The notes under the pieces are model-generated. The model searched no databases. It was not told the origin of the DNA and saw only the letters and a list, made by a program, of their open reading frames with translations. Made by a program: the position numbers and the translations under genes. Below, piece after piece: positions 11,656 to 19,992 of a stretch of 64,000 bases of DNA. Source of the stretch: DASQPR01 sp963831705. GTDB taxonomy: Bacteria; Actinomycetota; Actinomycetes; Mycobacteriales; Micromonosporaceae. The stretch lies in the NCBI GenBank assembly GCA_963831705.1, contig CAWHRE010000010.1:930001-994000 (forward strand), read 5' to 3'. Numbering within the stretch: position 1 is the first letter of the stretch; each line of letters begins with the position of its first letter.

Positions 11656-12369
11656 CTAGGAGGTTTCGCCTCTCATCGAGAAGGACTGGAGGCGGTTGAT
11701 GGCGATCAGGGTCGCTCCTACCAAAAACACCAGGGACATGATCAGGGCCGTGGCGGTGGACAGCGGCGGGATGAACTGGTCCTGGCCGGACAGCTGAGCG
11801 GCCCACGTCAGACCGATCTGCTCGATCGAGAGGCTACGCGTCCCGCTGAGGAGATTCGTCAGCAGACCCTCCCACAGCAGGATGTAGACGAGCCCGATCA
11901 GGACCGGTCGACGAGACACCAAGCTGAGCGCGACGAACAACGCGCAGTAGCAGATCGAGGCAATCGCGCCGCCGACCGCGAGCGCCAGGCCGAATTGCGC
12001 ATCGATCATCAGCACCCCACAGACGAACAGCATGACCGCGTTGACGATGCCTGCGACGGCAGCCGCCACGGCAAGCTTCGACAGCACAATCTCCGAACGT
12101 GGAATCGGTTTCGTGAGGATGTGCACGATCGTGCCGTCGTCGATCTCGGATCCGAGGACCGAGGAGCCGATGATCAGCGACACGACCGGCACGATCACGG
12201 CGAACCCGATCCCGTGCACGATCGGGTCGATCAGGACGGTGCGATCGTCGTTGAACGCGCGCCCGACCAGCGTGAGGCCGATCAGGATCACCGGCATCGG
12301 GATGAGCAGGAACGCGCGTTTGCGACCCAGCAGGCTGCGGAGGGTCAATCCGGCGATTACGGAGTTCAT
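11656..12369 (-). CDS. ABC-2 type transporter permease (second pair)
   Basis: The protein has 237 residues and six predicted membrane helices. The segment LGSEIDDGTIVHILTKPIPR after the second helix is typical of ABC-2 permeases of the NosY/multi-copper group. It is the last gene of a four-gene operon on the minus strand. Its start codon overlaps the stop of the ATPase gene before it (ATGA), so the two are translationally coupled and presumably form one exporter. The substrate is unknown. The stop is close to a family 1 palindrome that may serve as the operon's 3' end. Confidence 0.85.
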   Translation of the reverse strand: MNSVIAGLTLRSLLGRKRAFLLIPMPVILIGLTLVGRAFNDDRTVLIDPIVHGIGFAVIVPVVSLIIGSSVLGSEIDDGTIVHILTKPIPRSEIVLSKLAVAAAVAGIVNAVMLFVCGVLMIDAQFGLALAVGGAIASICYCALFVALSLVSRRPVLIGLVYILLWEGLLTNLLSGTRSLSIEQIGLTWAAQLSGQDQFIPPLSTATALIMSLVFLVGATLIAINRLQSFSMRGETS

Positions 12370-13277
12370 TGCGCCACCAAATATGAGAAGACACTTTCCA
12401 GGGATTCGTCGGACGGTTGGACCCGGCTGACGCGTACACCCTCGCGAATTGCGATCTTCGGGAGCGCACGTGCGAACGCGCCGTAGTCGCTCGCGCGGAC
12501 CTCGAGCCCGGCGACGGCAATGTCCACACCGGCGACCGAGTCTTCGCCGACCAGCGCGACCGCGAGCCGCCGATCGTTGCTCGACCGGATCGAGAACACG
12601 TGCGGCCGGTGCGTCATCAGGCGGCGGATGGTCCGGAAGTCGCCGGATGCGGCCAGCCGGCCTGCGACGATCACCTGAACGGTGCCGGAGACCTGCTCGA
12701 CCTCTTCCAGGATGTGCGAGGAGAACAGCACGGTTCGGCCGGCCGTACCCATCGCGTGCAGCAGATCCATCATGTGCATGCGCTGCCGCGGATCCATTCC
12801 GTTGAACGGCTCGTCCAGCAGCAGCACATCGGGCTCGTGCACGAGCGCCGCGGCGACCCGCGTGCGCTGCCGCATGCCCTTCGAATAGGTGCTCATGTTG
12901 CGGCCCTGTGCTTCGTTCATCTCTACCGTCGAGATCGCGCGGCGAGCGGCATCGACCGGATCGGGCAGCTTGTGCAGGCGTGCGCTGGCCAGCACGAATT
13001 CGTACCCGGTCAGATAGCTCGGCACCGCCTCGCGCTCGACCACGAGTCCGACGTTCCGGTAGATGTCCGGGTTCTTCCAGGCCGGCGCGCCGGCGATCGT
13101 GACCGTGCCCTGCGACGGCGCCAGGAAGCCCGCCATCATGTGCAGCAACGTCGTCTTGCCGGCGCCGTTCGGGCCGAGTAGACCCGTCACACCCGCACCG
13201 AGTGTCATCGTGACGTCGTTGACCGCAACCACGTTGCCGTACCACCGAGATGCGCTGACCAGCTCGACCGGCGTCAT
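12366..13277 (-). CDS. ABC transporter ATP-binding protein (second pair)
   Basis: The protein has 303 residues. Walker A is GLLGPNGAGKTTLL near residue 35. The signature is unusual: YSKGMRQRTRVAAALVHEPD, with SKGMRQR where LSGGQ is usual, as common in this exporter subfamily. Walker B is LLLDEPFNGMDPRQR and the H-loop is LFSSHILEEVE. The C-terminal 80 residues form the accessory domain common in NosF-like ATPases. The start at 13277 overlaps the previous permease stop (ATGA) and the stop overlaps the next start, so the gene is coupled on both sides. It probably energises the permease encoded directly downstream. Confidence 0.88.
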   Translation of the reverse strand: MTPVELVSASRWYGNVVAVNDVTMTLGAGVTGLLGPNGAGKTTLLHMMAGFLAPSQGTVTIAGAPAWKNPDIYRNVGLVVEREAVPSYLTGYEFVLASARLHKLPDPVDAARRAISTVEMNEAQGRNMSTYSKGMRQRTRVAAALVHEPDVLLLDEPFNGMDPRQRMHMMDLLHAMGTAGRTVLFSSHILEEVEQVSGTVQVIVAGRLAASGDFRTIRRLMTHRPHVFSIRSSNDRRLAVALVGEDSVAGVDIAVAGLEVRASDYGAFARALPKIAIREGVRVSRVQPSDESLESVFSYLVAQ

Positions 13278-14119
13278 GCCGCCACCCTCCGATAACGCAC
13301 GAGCAGCAGCCCGACGCAGATCAAGACCAAGACCACACCTTCGATGAGGTACGCCCAACCGAACGAGCCCCAGGCCTTCGGGTCGCCGCCGAGCATCCAC
13401 GTGTTCAGCGATTGCGTCACGACGCCCGGGCTGAGAAGGCGCCCGACTTTCTCGCCGCTAGGCCCCGCCACGCCGATCACGGCGGCGGCGACTCCGGACG
13501 TCACCAGGAACACCGCCACAATGGAGGCGGCGGCGATCATCCGGCGGGCGAGCAGCGATGCGATCAGCAGCGCGAACACTGAGTAGATGACCGCCATGAT
13601 CCCGGCTCCGATCAGGCCACCGACGAAGTCGGTGAACTCGCGCCAAATCTTGTCGCCGGGCAGCGAGAATGCGCCGCCGAGGAACATCACGAACAGCGGT
13701 ACCGCGATGATCAACCAGACCGAGCTGATCAACGCCGCGAGTTTCGCGAGTGCGTAGTCGGCCCGCCGGATCGGTCGCGAGAAGTACAACGGCAGTACCT
13801 TGCCGCGAAGATCGCGAGAGACGAGTTCCGGCGCGGCCGTCGCCACGAACAGCAACACCAGCAGGCTGCATGTCTGTGGGAAATTGAGGTACGAGATGAT
13901 CACCCGGCCGGTCTGCGACCGGATCGCGACCACGATCACTGCCACCAGGAGAAACAACGAGGCGCTCAACCAGGGAAAGATCTTCGCCTTCCCGTTGCGT
14001 CCGAGCCCGAACGCGGTCCGGAAACTGTGTATGTAAAGCGCGGTCCGCGCGTACGAGCGACCGAGTCTCGGCCCCTGGTAGCGCTGATAACCGATGTCGT
14101 GGATCGCACTAGCCGACAC
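13274..14119 (-). CDS. ABC-2 type transporter permease (first pair)
   Basis: The protein has 281 residues, a basic cytoplasmic N-terminus (YQGPRLGRSYARTALYIH) and six predicted membrane helices. The cytoplasmic motif SRDLRGKVLPLYFSRPIRR matches ABC-2 permeases. It is the second gene of the operon: the start overlaps the end of the upstream ATPase gene by 11 bases and the stop overlaps the next ATPase start. The N-terminal YQR.QGPRLGR motif is shared with many permeases located in such two-ATPase, two-permease operons. Substrate unknown. Confidence 0.85.
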   Translation of the reverse strand: MSASAIHDIGYQRYQGPRLGRSYARTALYIHSFRTAFGLGRNGKAKIFPWLSASLFLLVAVIVVAIRSQTGRVIISYLNFPQTCSLLVLLFVATAAPELVSRDLRGKVLPLYFSRPIRRADYALAKLAALISSVWLIIAVPLFVMFLGGAFSLPGDKIWREFTDFVGGLIGAGIMAVIYSVFALLIASLLARRMIAAASIVAVFLVTSGVAAAVIGVAGPSGEKVGRLLSPGVVTQSLNTWMLGGDPKAWGSFGWAYLIEGVVLVLICVGLLLVRYRRVAA

Positions 14120-15048
14120 GCTGCACCTCCATATTCGGCGCGAAGAGTTCGGAAACGTGATGTCTCCGCTGGTCCAACCGGTGCAGCGGAAGTTCGAGGT
14201 CGGCGACGCACTGCATGATCGCCTCGTACGTCGCGTCCGATGCCAGCGGTACGAGCAGCAACCGGCCGTCCCGCGTGACCGGCATACCGCGTTCGGCCAG
14301 CGCCGCGGCCAGCAGATCGGTGCCCTCGTCCACCTCGACCAGCAGCATGTCCTGGCCGGTCGTCATGGCATCGATCCGATCGGCCCGAAGCAACTTGCCG
14401 CCGTCGATCGCGACCAGCGTGTCGCAGATCCGCTCCACCTCGCCGAGCAGGTGCGAGCAGACCACGACGGAGATGCCGAACTCCGTACCGATCCGCTGGA
14501 TCAACGCGAGCATGGCGTCCCGGCCGGCCGGGTCCAGCCCGTTCGTCGGCTCGTCGAGCAGCAGCAGGTCCGGATCGTGGACGAGCGCCTGCGCAAGCTT
14601 CACCCGCTGCTTCATGCCGGTCGAGTAGCCGCCGATCTGACCGGTAGCGCTCCTCGTACAGGCCGACGTGGCGCAGCGTCTCGGAGGCGCGTTCACGTGC
14701 GGCTGCCTTGGGCAGACCGCTCATCCGGCCCATGTGCGTCACGAACTCGGACGCGATCAGATCGGATGGCAACGCGTCCGACTCGGGCATGTAACCGACT
14801 CGGGCCCGAATCGATTCGCCATCGACGACGGGATCGAGACCGAACACGCGTACCGTGCCGGATGTTGGCGTCAGCAGGCCGAGCAGGAGTTTGATAAGTG
14901 TCGACTTGCCGGCGCCGTTCGCGCCGACGAGACCGATCACACCGGGCTGTACAGCCACGGTTAAGTTATCGAGCGCGGTGACGCGCCCGCCGTACGTCAT
15001 GGTGAGCGCTTGGGTCGTCACCATCGGATGGTCCGGGGTCGTTAACAC
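14109..15048 (-). CDS. ABC transporter ATP-binding protein (first pair, one frameshift)
   Basis: This is the first gene of the operon. The N-terminal part has Walker A (GLVGANGAGKSTLIKLLLG); the frame then changes near 14640. The C-terminal part carries the signature YSTGMKQRVKLAQALVHDP, Walker B LLLLDEPTNGLDPAGRD and the switch His in VVVCSHLLGEVE. Removing the A at about 14640 restores ERYRQIGGYSTGMKQR across the join, so a single inserted base explains the break. The GTG at 15048 is favoured as start because TAGGGT, a good -10 hexamer, lies seven bases upstream, as in leaderless actinobacterial transcripts. Confidence 0.82.
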
Positions 15049-15155
15049 GAGCCTGACCCTACGATGTCAGGGCCACTCGTGGACCATTGGCGCACACGGA
15101 CTTGACCCGGACATTCGACCCCTAGGGGCCGTCTTGATTTGTTGGAGGCAGGGCG

Positions 15156-16662
15156 ATGAACGGTGGGGTCGTGCCGGATGATCTGTTGCGGGACGCGCAG
15201 ACCTGGGCACCGAGCACGGTCGAGTTGGCCGACCTGGAGTTACTGCTCTCCGGTGCGTACGCGCCGCTGACCGGTTTTCTCGGGCCGACCGACCTGGAAA
15301 GCCTCCGCCGGACGGGTCGTCTCGCCGACGGCACGGCGTGGTCGGTACCGGTGACGTTGCGCGTACCGGGCCGGATTGCCGCCGCGCTGTCCGGGCACCT
15401 GATCCTTACCGATCACGAAGGCGCACCGATGGCCGTGCTCGACGCGGTCGATGTCGGGTCCGGTGGCCGATGACGGCTTCGCGGTCGTCGGCGGACCGGT
15501 GAGCGAGCATGGCGACGGGCACCACGGCGCGTTTCCACGACTGCGCCGCCGACCTTCCGATGTCCGAGCACGGCTCACATCGCCACGGGTGCTCGGTGTC
15601 ATCGCGGATCGGCCGCTGCACCGTCCGCAACTCGCACAAATCGCGCACGCCGCACGTACGATCGGCGGCCAGTTGCTCGTGCTGATCCCGGTCGCCGAGA
15701 CCGGCCCGGACGGTCTGCCGGCCGAAGCACTGGTCCGCTCTGTACTGGCCGCCGCCGATCGGATGCCGTCGGCCGAGATCGTCGCGGTCCCGCTCGTACG
15801 GCGGCCGGACGAGGTCAGCGCGGCGCTCCTACGTGGGCGGATCGCCGCCGCCTACGGCGCCACCCATTTGCTGTCCACCAGCGACATGGCGATTTCCGGC
15901 GGCGGCGTACGGGTGCTTGTCCCGCGTGACCTCGCGTACGACACGCGGGACGGCCAATGGCACGGCAGCGACGACATCCCGCCGCGATTCCAGCGTCCGG
16001 CGATGACCCAGGCGGAGATCGACGAGCTGCTGGACGAGGGCTCCGGACTGCCGGAATGGCACACTCCACCAGCGGTCAACCGGGAACTCGTCCGGGCCCG
16101 GCCGCCTCGCCTGGAGCGCGGCGTGGTCGTGTTCTTCACCGGCCTGTCCGGCTCCGGCAAGTCCACCGTGGCTCGTGGCGTCGCCGATGCGCTGCGCGAG
16201 ACCGGCGAGCGTACGGTCACATTCCTCGATGGCGACGTGGTGCGCCGCGAACTGTCGGCCGGTCTGACGTTCAGCAAGGCCGACCGCGATCTCAACATCC
16301 GCCGGATCGGCTGGGTCGCGGCCGAGGTGGCCCGGCACGGAGGCCTCGCGATCTGCTGCCCGATCGCCCCGTATGAAGCGGCCCGAGCGGTCGCCCGCGA
16401 GCAGGCGCACGAGGTCGGCGCGGGCTTCGTGCTCGTCCACGTCGCGACGCCGATCGAGATCTGTGAGCAGCGTGACCGCAAGGGTCTCTACGCGAAGGCC
16501 CGCGCCGGTCTGATCACCGGCATGACCGGCGTCGACGACCCGTACGAGACGCCGGTCGATGCCGAGATCACGATCGATACGTCGGAGATGTCGATCGATG
16601 CCGGCGTCTCGTACATCCTCGACCAGCTGGCGGCCGACGGTTGGATTGAGGGCCGCAAATAG
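15156..16662 (+). CDS. cysC: Adenylyl-sulfate kinase with degenerate N-terminal ATP-sulfurylase domain (one frameshift)
   Basis: The C-terminal 190 residues are a complete APS kinase: P-loop FTGLSGSGKSTVAR, DGD motif (TFLDGDVVRRELS), GLTFSKADRDLNIRRIG and the lid RDRKGLYAKARAG. It phosphorylates adenylyl sulfate to PAPS. The N-terminal 290 residues resemble ATP sulfurylase (PUA-like start ELLLSGAYAPLTGFLG, then the catalytic-domain fold). The HxGH nucleotide-binding motif, however, reads LHRPQ, so sulfurylase activity is unlikely. The frame changes once near 15450-15470, a one-base insertion by frame arithmetic. The ATG at 15156 follows GGAGG. No cysD/cysN neighbour is present here. Confidence 0.82.
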
Positions 16663-16990
16663 CTACGGCGTCACTTGGAACATAGGCAGTTGAACCAGCT
16701 GCTGGAACGACGTCAGCGACTGTGGCGTCGAGCCGACCAGCGAACTTCGGCCACCGACGCTCGACGTATCGAAGTAAATGAGCCGCCCATGCGTACATGC
16801 CGGGGAACGTCCGGTTGGTTCCGCGCGTCATCATCTCGGCGAAGTCGCCGTACCCCGCGACATTCGGCTTCCAGTTCAGGAAGAGCACATGCGGGTCGCC
16901 GGCTTCGTTCGCGATCGCCATCTCCTCGCTGTTCGGGAAGTACGACCCGACGCCGCGGTGGTACGCGCGTTCGGACAAGAAGGTACGCGC
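16663..16990 (-). pseudogene. Glycoside hydrolase family 26-like fragment, truncated
   Basis: Read on the minus strand, 16990 to 16790 encodes GVGSYFPNSEEMAIANEAG and FLNWKPNVAGYG. After a frame change at the GGG near 16787 it continues RLIYFDTSSVGG and STPQSLTSFQQLVQLPMF to the stop. The last part matches the ending of GH26-like mannanase-type proteins as I know them (fP..ralvYFD...sl.af..la..p.F). The first part resembles an internal strand of the same fold. The 5' end is missing, and the spacing between the two parts is far shorter than in the family. I read this as a decayed gene; the GH26 assignment is moderate. Confidence 0.45.
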
Positions 16991-17654
16991 GGCCGGTGAC
17001 GTGCCACGCCGCTCCGGCCTTCCGCTGCTGGCCACGCTGCCGGCCAGGGTGAAGCCCCGATTCGACGATGTCTTCCCGCCGTACGGCACCGGTGGCCGTA
17101 CGTTCAACCGGCTGCGCAACGAAGTGCTCGCCAGTTTGCGGCTCGATGACCAGGTGATCGTCGTGACCGGGGCAAGCAATGGCAACGCCTCGGCGCTGGT
17201 CACGTTCATGGCCCGTCGCGAAGCGCTGACCGGCGGCCTGGGACTGGTCGCCGAAGAGGCACCGGGCAGCCAGAACGAGGATTGGGACATGTTGCTGCGC
17301 GCCGCGAAACGCGCGCCGATCATCCACGTGGATGAGCCGCTCGTACGCGTCCTGTGGGCGTCGACGTCACATTTCGCGTACGAGTACGCGACGAAGATTT
17401 CCTCGCTGCGCTGGATGATGTCGCGGCATCCCGAGATCCGTGGCTGCCGTCCGGGTGCAGCGCGCGTGTACGGGCAACTCGCGTGCTGGTCGGCAGCCTC
17501 CGGGAATCGTCGCGACGCCTGGCACTTCACCCGCCAGGCGGTGCGCAACAACTGGAAGGAACCGCGCGCGGCAATCGCGATCGCGGCGGCCACCGGAGTG
17601 ATGAGCGTCGATCGCGTACTTGGCGCTCTACACAAGCGTGGTCACGGAATCTAG
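16983..17654 (+). pseudogene. Glycosyltransferase family 2-like protein, 5' end missing
   Basis: The open frame contains PPYGTGGRTFNRLRNEVLAS, LVTFMARREAL, and the GT2 acceptor-site pattern PGSQNEDWDMLLRAAKRAP, followed by VDEPLVRVLW and a conserved helical tail ending LHKRGHGI. The nucleotide-binding Rossmann half (DDD region) that should precede it is absent. Upstream sequence is instead antisense to the GH26-like fragment. The two truncated genes therefore face each other with both 5' ends lost near 16990. No start codon or ribosome site can be assigned, so expression is doubtful. Confidence 0.55.
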
Positions 17655-17691
17655 ACCTGGATGTGTCGGGGGTTTCGACTACCGTGAGCGT

Positions 17692-18555
17692 ATGGAATTT
17701 CCGTCGGATGATCGGATCCCGGTAGCCGACTCAACCGCGGGCGAGGTGGCGTTGCATGTCCGACGTTGGGGCATACGCGCGCCCCGGCGGCCATACCTGC
17801 TCGTCCACGGCCTCTCGTCCAACGCTCGACTTTGGGATGGGGTAGCCGGGGCGCTGGCGACCGCCGGACATCCGGTGACCGCGATCGACCTCCGGTCGCA
17901 CGGCACGTCCGACGCGCCGTCGACCGGGTACGACACCGCAACCGCGGCCGATGACGTGGCTGCCGTCGCACATGCGCTCGGAATCACCGCCGCGGTCGTC
18001 GCGGGACAGTCGTGGGGTGGCGACGTCGTGGTTCAGGTCGCCGCCCGCCACCCCGAAGTGGTGGGAGCGCTCGCTCTGGTCGACGGCGGCTGGTCCGAGC
18101 TGGCCGCGTCGTTCCCATCCTGGGACGCGTGCGAGAAAGCGCTTCGGCCACCGGAGATCGACGGGCGTCTCGCCGACGAACTGCGCGGATGGTTCCGCTC
18201 CGGCCATCCGGACTGGAGCGATACCGCGATTGAAGCGACGCTCGCGAACACGAACGTCGCACCAGACGGCACGGTTTCCCGGCGGCTCTCGATCCCACAC
18301 CACATGGAGATCGTCCGGAGTATGTGGGACGACCCGCCGAATGCCTACTACCCGGACGTGGCAGTGCCCGTGCTGCTCATGCCGGCGTTGCCAGCGTCCG
18401 ACGACACCGAACGCCGCCGACGCGTGACCGAGGCCGCGTACGCGCTCGGCAACGCGGAAGTTCGCGAATATGTCGGCGGCGACCACGACCTGCATGCCCA
18501 ACACCCTGACCTGGTCGCCGCGGATCTGCTCGCACTCGCATCGAGGGCCGTCTGA
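17692..18555 (+). CDS. Alpha/beta hydrolase
   Basis: The protein has 287 residues. The oxyanion region is LLVHGLSSNARLW near residue 40 and the nucleophile elbow is GQSWGGD near residue 107. The catalytic His lies in GGDHDLHAQHPD near residue 270. It is a typical soluble hydrolase; the substrate cannot be predicted. The ATG at 17692 is preceded by TACCGT six bases upstream and has no ribosome binding site, which suggests a leaderless transcript. Its stop overlaps the next start (TGATG), so it is coupled to the S51-like gene. Confidence 0.85.
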   Translation: MEFPSDDRIPVADSTAGEVALHVRRWGIRAPRRPYLLVHGLSSNARLWDGVAGALATAGHPVTAIDLRSHGTSDAPSTGYDTATAADDVAAVAHALGITAAVVAGQSWGGDVVVQVAARHPEVVGALALVDGGWSELAASFPSWDACEKALRPPEIDGRLADELRGWFRSGHPDWSDTAIEATLANTNVAPDGTVSRRLSIPHHMEIVRSMWDDPPNAYYPDVAVPVLLMPALPASDDTERRRRVTEAAYALGNAEVREYVGGDHDLHAQHPDLVAADLLALASRAV

Positions 18556-19784
18556 TGAGCCGCCTGTTGGTCATCATGGGCTCCGGCGAGACCGCGCCGA
18601 CGATGGTCAAGCCGCATCGGGCGTTGTTCGAGCGCATCGGTCCGGGCGAGGCGGTGATCCTCGATACGCCGTACGGGTTCCAGACCAATGCCGACGACAT
18701 CTCCACCAAGGCGGTCGGCTATTTCGCGGCGAGCGTCGGACGGCGCGTGCAGATCGCATCGTGGCGCAGTCGCGACATCCCCGCGGTGGCCCGGGAACGC
18801 ACGGTCGGCGCGCTCCGCGATGCCCAGTGGATTTTCGCCGGCCCGGGCAGCCCGACGTACGTGCTCCGGCAGTGGCGGGACACCCCGATTCCAGCGCTGC
18901 TCGTCGACCGCCTACGCGATCGTGGCGCGGTCGTGTTCGCGAGCGCGGCCGCGTTGACGCTCGGCTCCCACACCATTCCGGTGTACGAGATCTATAAGGC
19001 CGGTATCGAACCGACGTGGATCGAGGGTCTCGATCTCGTGCGTACGGTCACGGGGCTGCCCGCGGTCGTGATCCCGCACTACGACAACGCCGAAGGCGGA
19101 CACCACGACACCCGCTTCTGCTACCTCGGCGAGGAGCGACTGTCCAGAATGGAGGCTGGGCTCCCGCCGGAGTCGTTCATCATCGGGATCGACGAACACA
19201 CCGCCGTCGTACTGGACCTCGACGCCCGTACGGCTTCGGTGCTCGGCAACGGCACGATGACGATCCGGCAAGGCGGCCACAGCATCGTGCACCCGACCGG
19301 CGACGTGATCGGCTTCGACGCGATGACGTCCGGCATCGTGGATGCCCCGCTGTCCCCGACGATCAGTGCCGATGTGGCACCCGAGGAAGCGTACGGTTCG
19401 CTCCGCATCGACACCGATCGGCTCAACGATGCGTTCGCCGCCGCGCTGGCCGAGGACGACATCGACGGTTGCGTGGAAGCGATTCTCGGGTTGGAACAGG
19501 CCATCCTCGACTGGGCCGCCGATACCGAGCAGTCGGACGACGGCGACCATGCACGCGCGACGCTTCGTCAGATGGTGTTCAAGCTCGGCGATCTCGCGCG
19601 CACCGCGCAGGTTTCCGATCGCGTGATCGAGCCGCTGATGACGGTCCTGTTGTCGATCCGGCGCAAGGCTCGCGAGGCGAAGGACTTCGACACGTCCGAT
19701 CAGATCCGGGACGAGCTGTCCGTCCTGAACATCGAGATCCGGGATACCCCTGACGGCGCAACCTGGTCCCGTTCCGGGGGATGA
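18555..19784 (+). CDS. Peptidase S51/class I GATase-like protein with a CysRS-type C-terminal domain
   Basis: The protein has 409 residues. The N-terminal 230 residues have the cyanophycinase/dipeptidase E-like fold: LLVIMGSGETAPTM, then IFAGPGSPTYVLRQW, the elbow-like VFASAAALTLGSHTIPVYE, and HYDNAEGGHHDTR. A Ser is not at the usual elbow centre (SAAA), so catalysis is uncertain. The last 60 residues (IRRKAREAKDFDTSDQIRDE ending in DTPDGATW) closely match the C-terminal anticodon-recognition tail of cysteinyl-tRNA synthetase. The pairing may be a conserved actinobacterial architecture. It is translationally coupled to the alpha/beta hydrolase upstream. Confidence 0.72.
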   Translation: MSRLLVIMGSGETAPTMVKPHRALFERIGPGEAVILDTPYGFQTNADDISTKAVGYFAASVGRRVQIASWRSRDIPAVARERTVGALRDAQWIFAGPGSPTYVLRQWRDTPIPALLVDRLRDRGAVVFASAAALTLGSHTIPVYEIYKAGIEPTWIEGLDLVRTVTGLPAVVIPHYDNAEGGHHDTRFCYLGEERLSRMEAGLPPESFIIGIDEHTAVVLDLDARTASVLGNGTMTIRQGGHSIVHPTGDVIGFDAMTSGIVDAPLSPTISADVAPEEAYGSLRIDTDRLNDAFAAALAEDDIDGCVEAILGLEQAILDWAADTEQSDDGDHARATLRQMVFKLGDLARTAQVSDRVIEPLMTVLLSIRRKAREAKDFDTSDQIRDELSVLNIEIRDTPDGATWSRSGG

Positions 19785-19822
19785 TCGTCGCCGGTCCCGG
19801 CCGTCACCAGCCGCAAACGGGG

Positions 19823-19850
19823 GTGGGGGCCCGGTTGCCCGAGCCCCCAC
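19823..19850. terminator. GC-rich terminator hairpin
   Basis: GTGGGGGC at 19823-19830 pairs with GCCCCCAC at 19843-19850, and the stem extends inward by about three more pairs. It lies 39 bases after the stop of the S51-like gene and no T run follows. Confidence 0.6.
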
Positions 19851-19868
19851 TGAAGGACGCACACTTCT

Positions 19869-19945
19869 CGATCTGAGACGCAATGGCGGTGACCAGCCAA
19901 GTTCTCGGGAGACTCAGATCGGTTGCGGACCGGGATGCGCATCCC
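19869..19945. other. Structured intergenic stretch between convergent genes
   Basis: CGATCTGAG at 19869-19877 is complementary to CTCAGATCG at 19913-19921, and a perfect palindrome GGGATGCGCATCCC lies just after, at about 19932-19945. The region sits between two convergent genes. It could be the 3' structure of the icd transcript or a small RNA. I could not match it to a known riboswitch. Confidence 0.35.
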
Positions 19946-19992
19946 GACCACGTACAGGCTAACGACGCCCGATCAGCCCAGTAACGGACAAA

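Noticed and set aside
19823..19945. tRNA or known riboswitch
   Set aside because: No cloverleaf, no TTCGA arm and no CCA end; the stems fit a terminator or 3' structure better.
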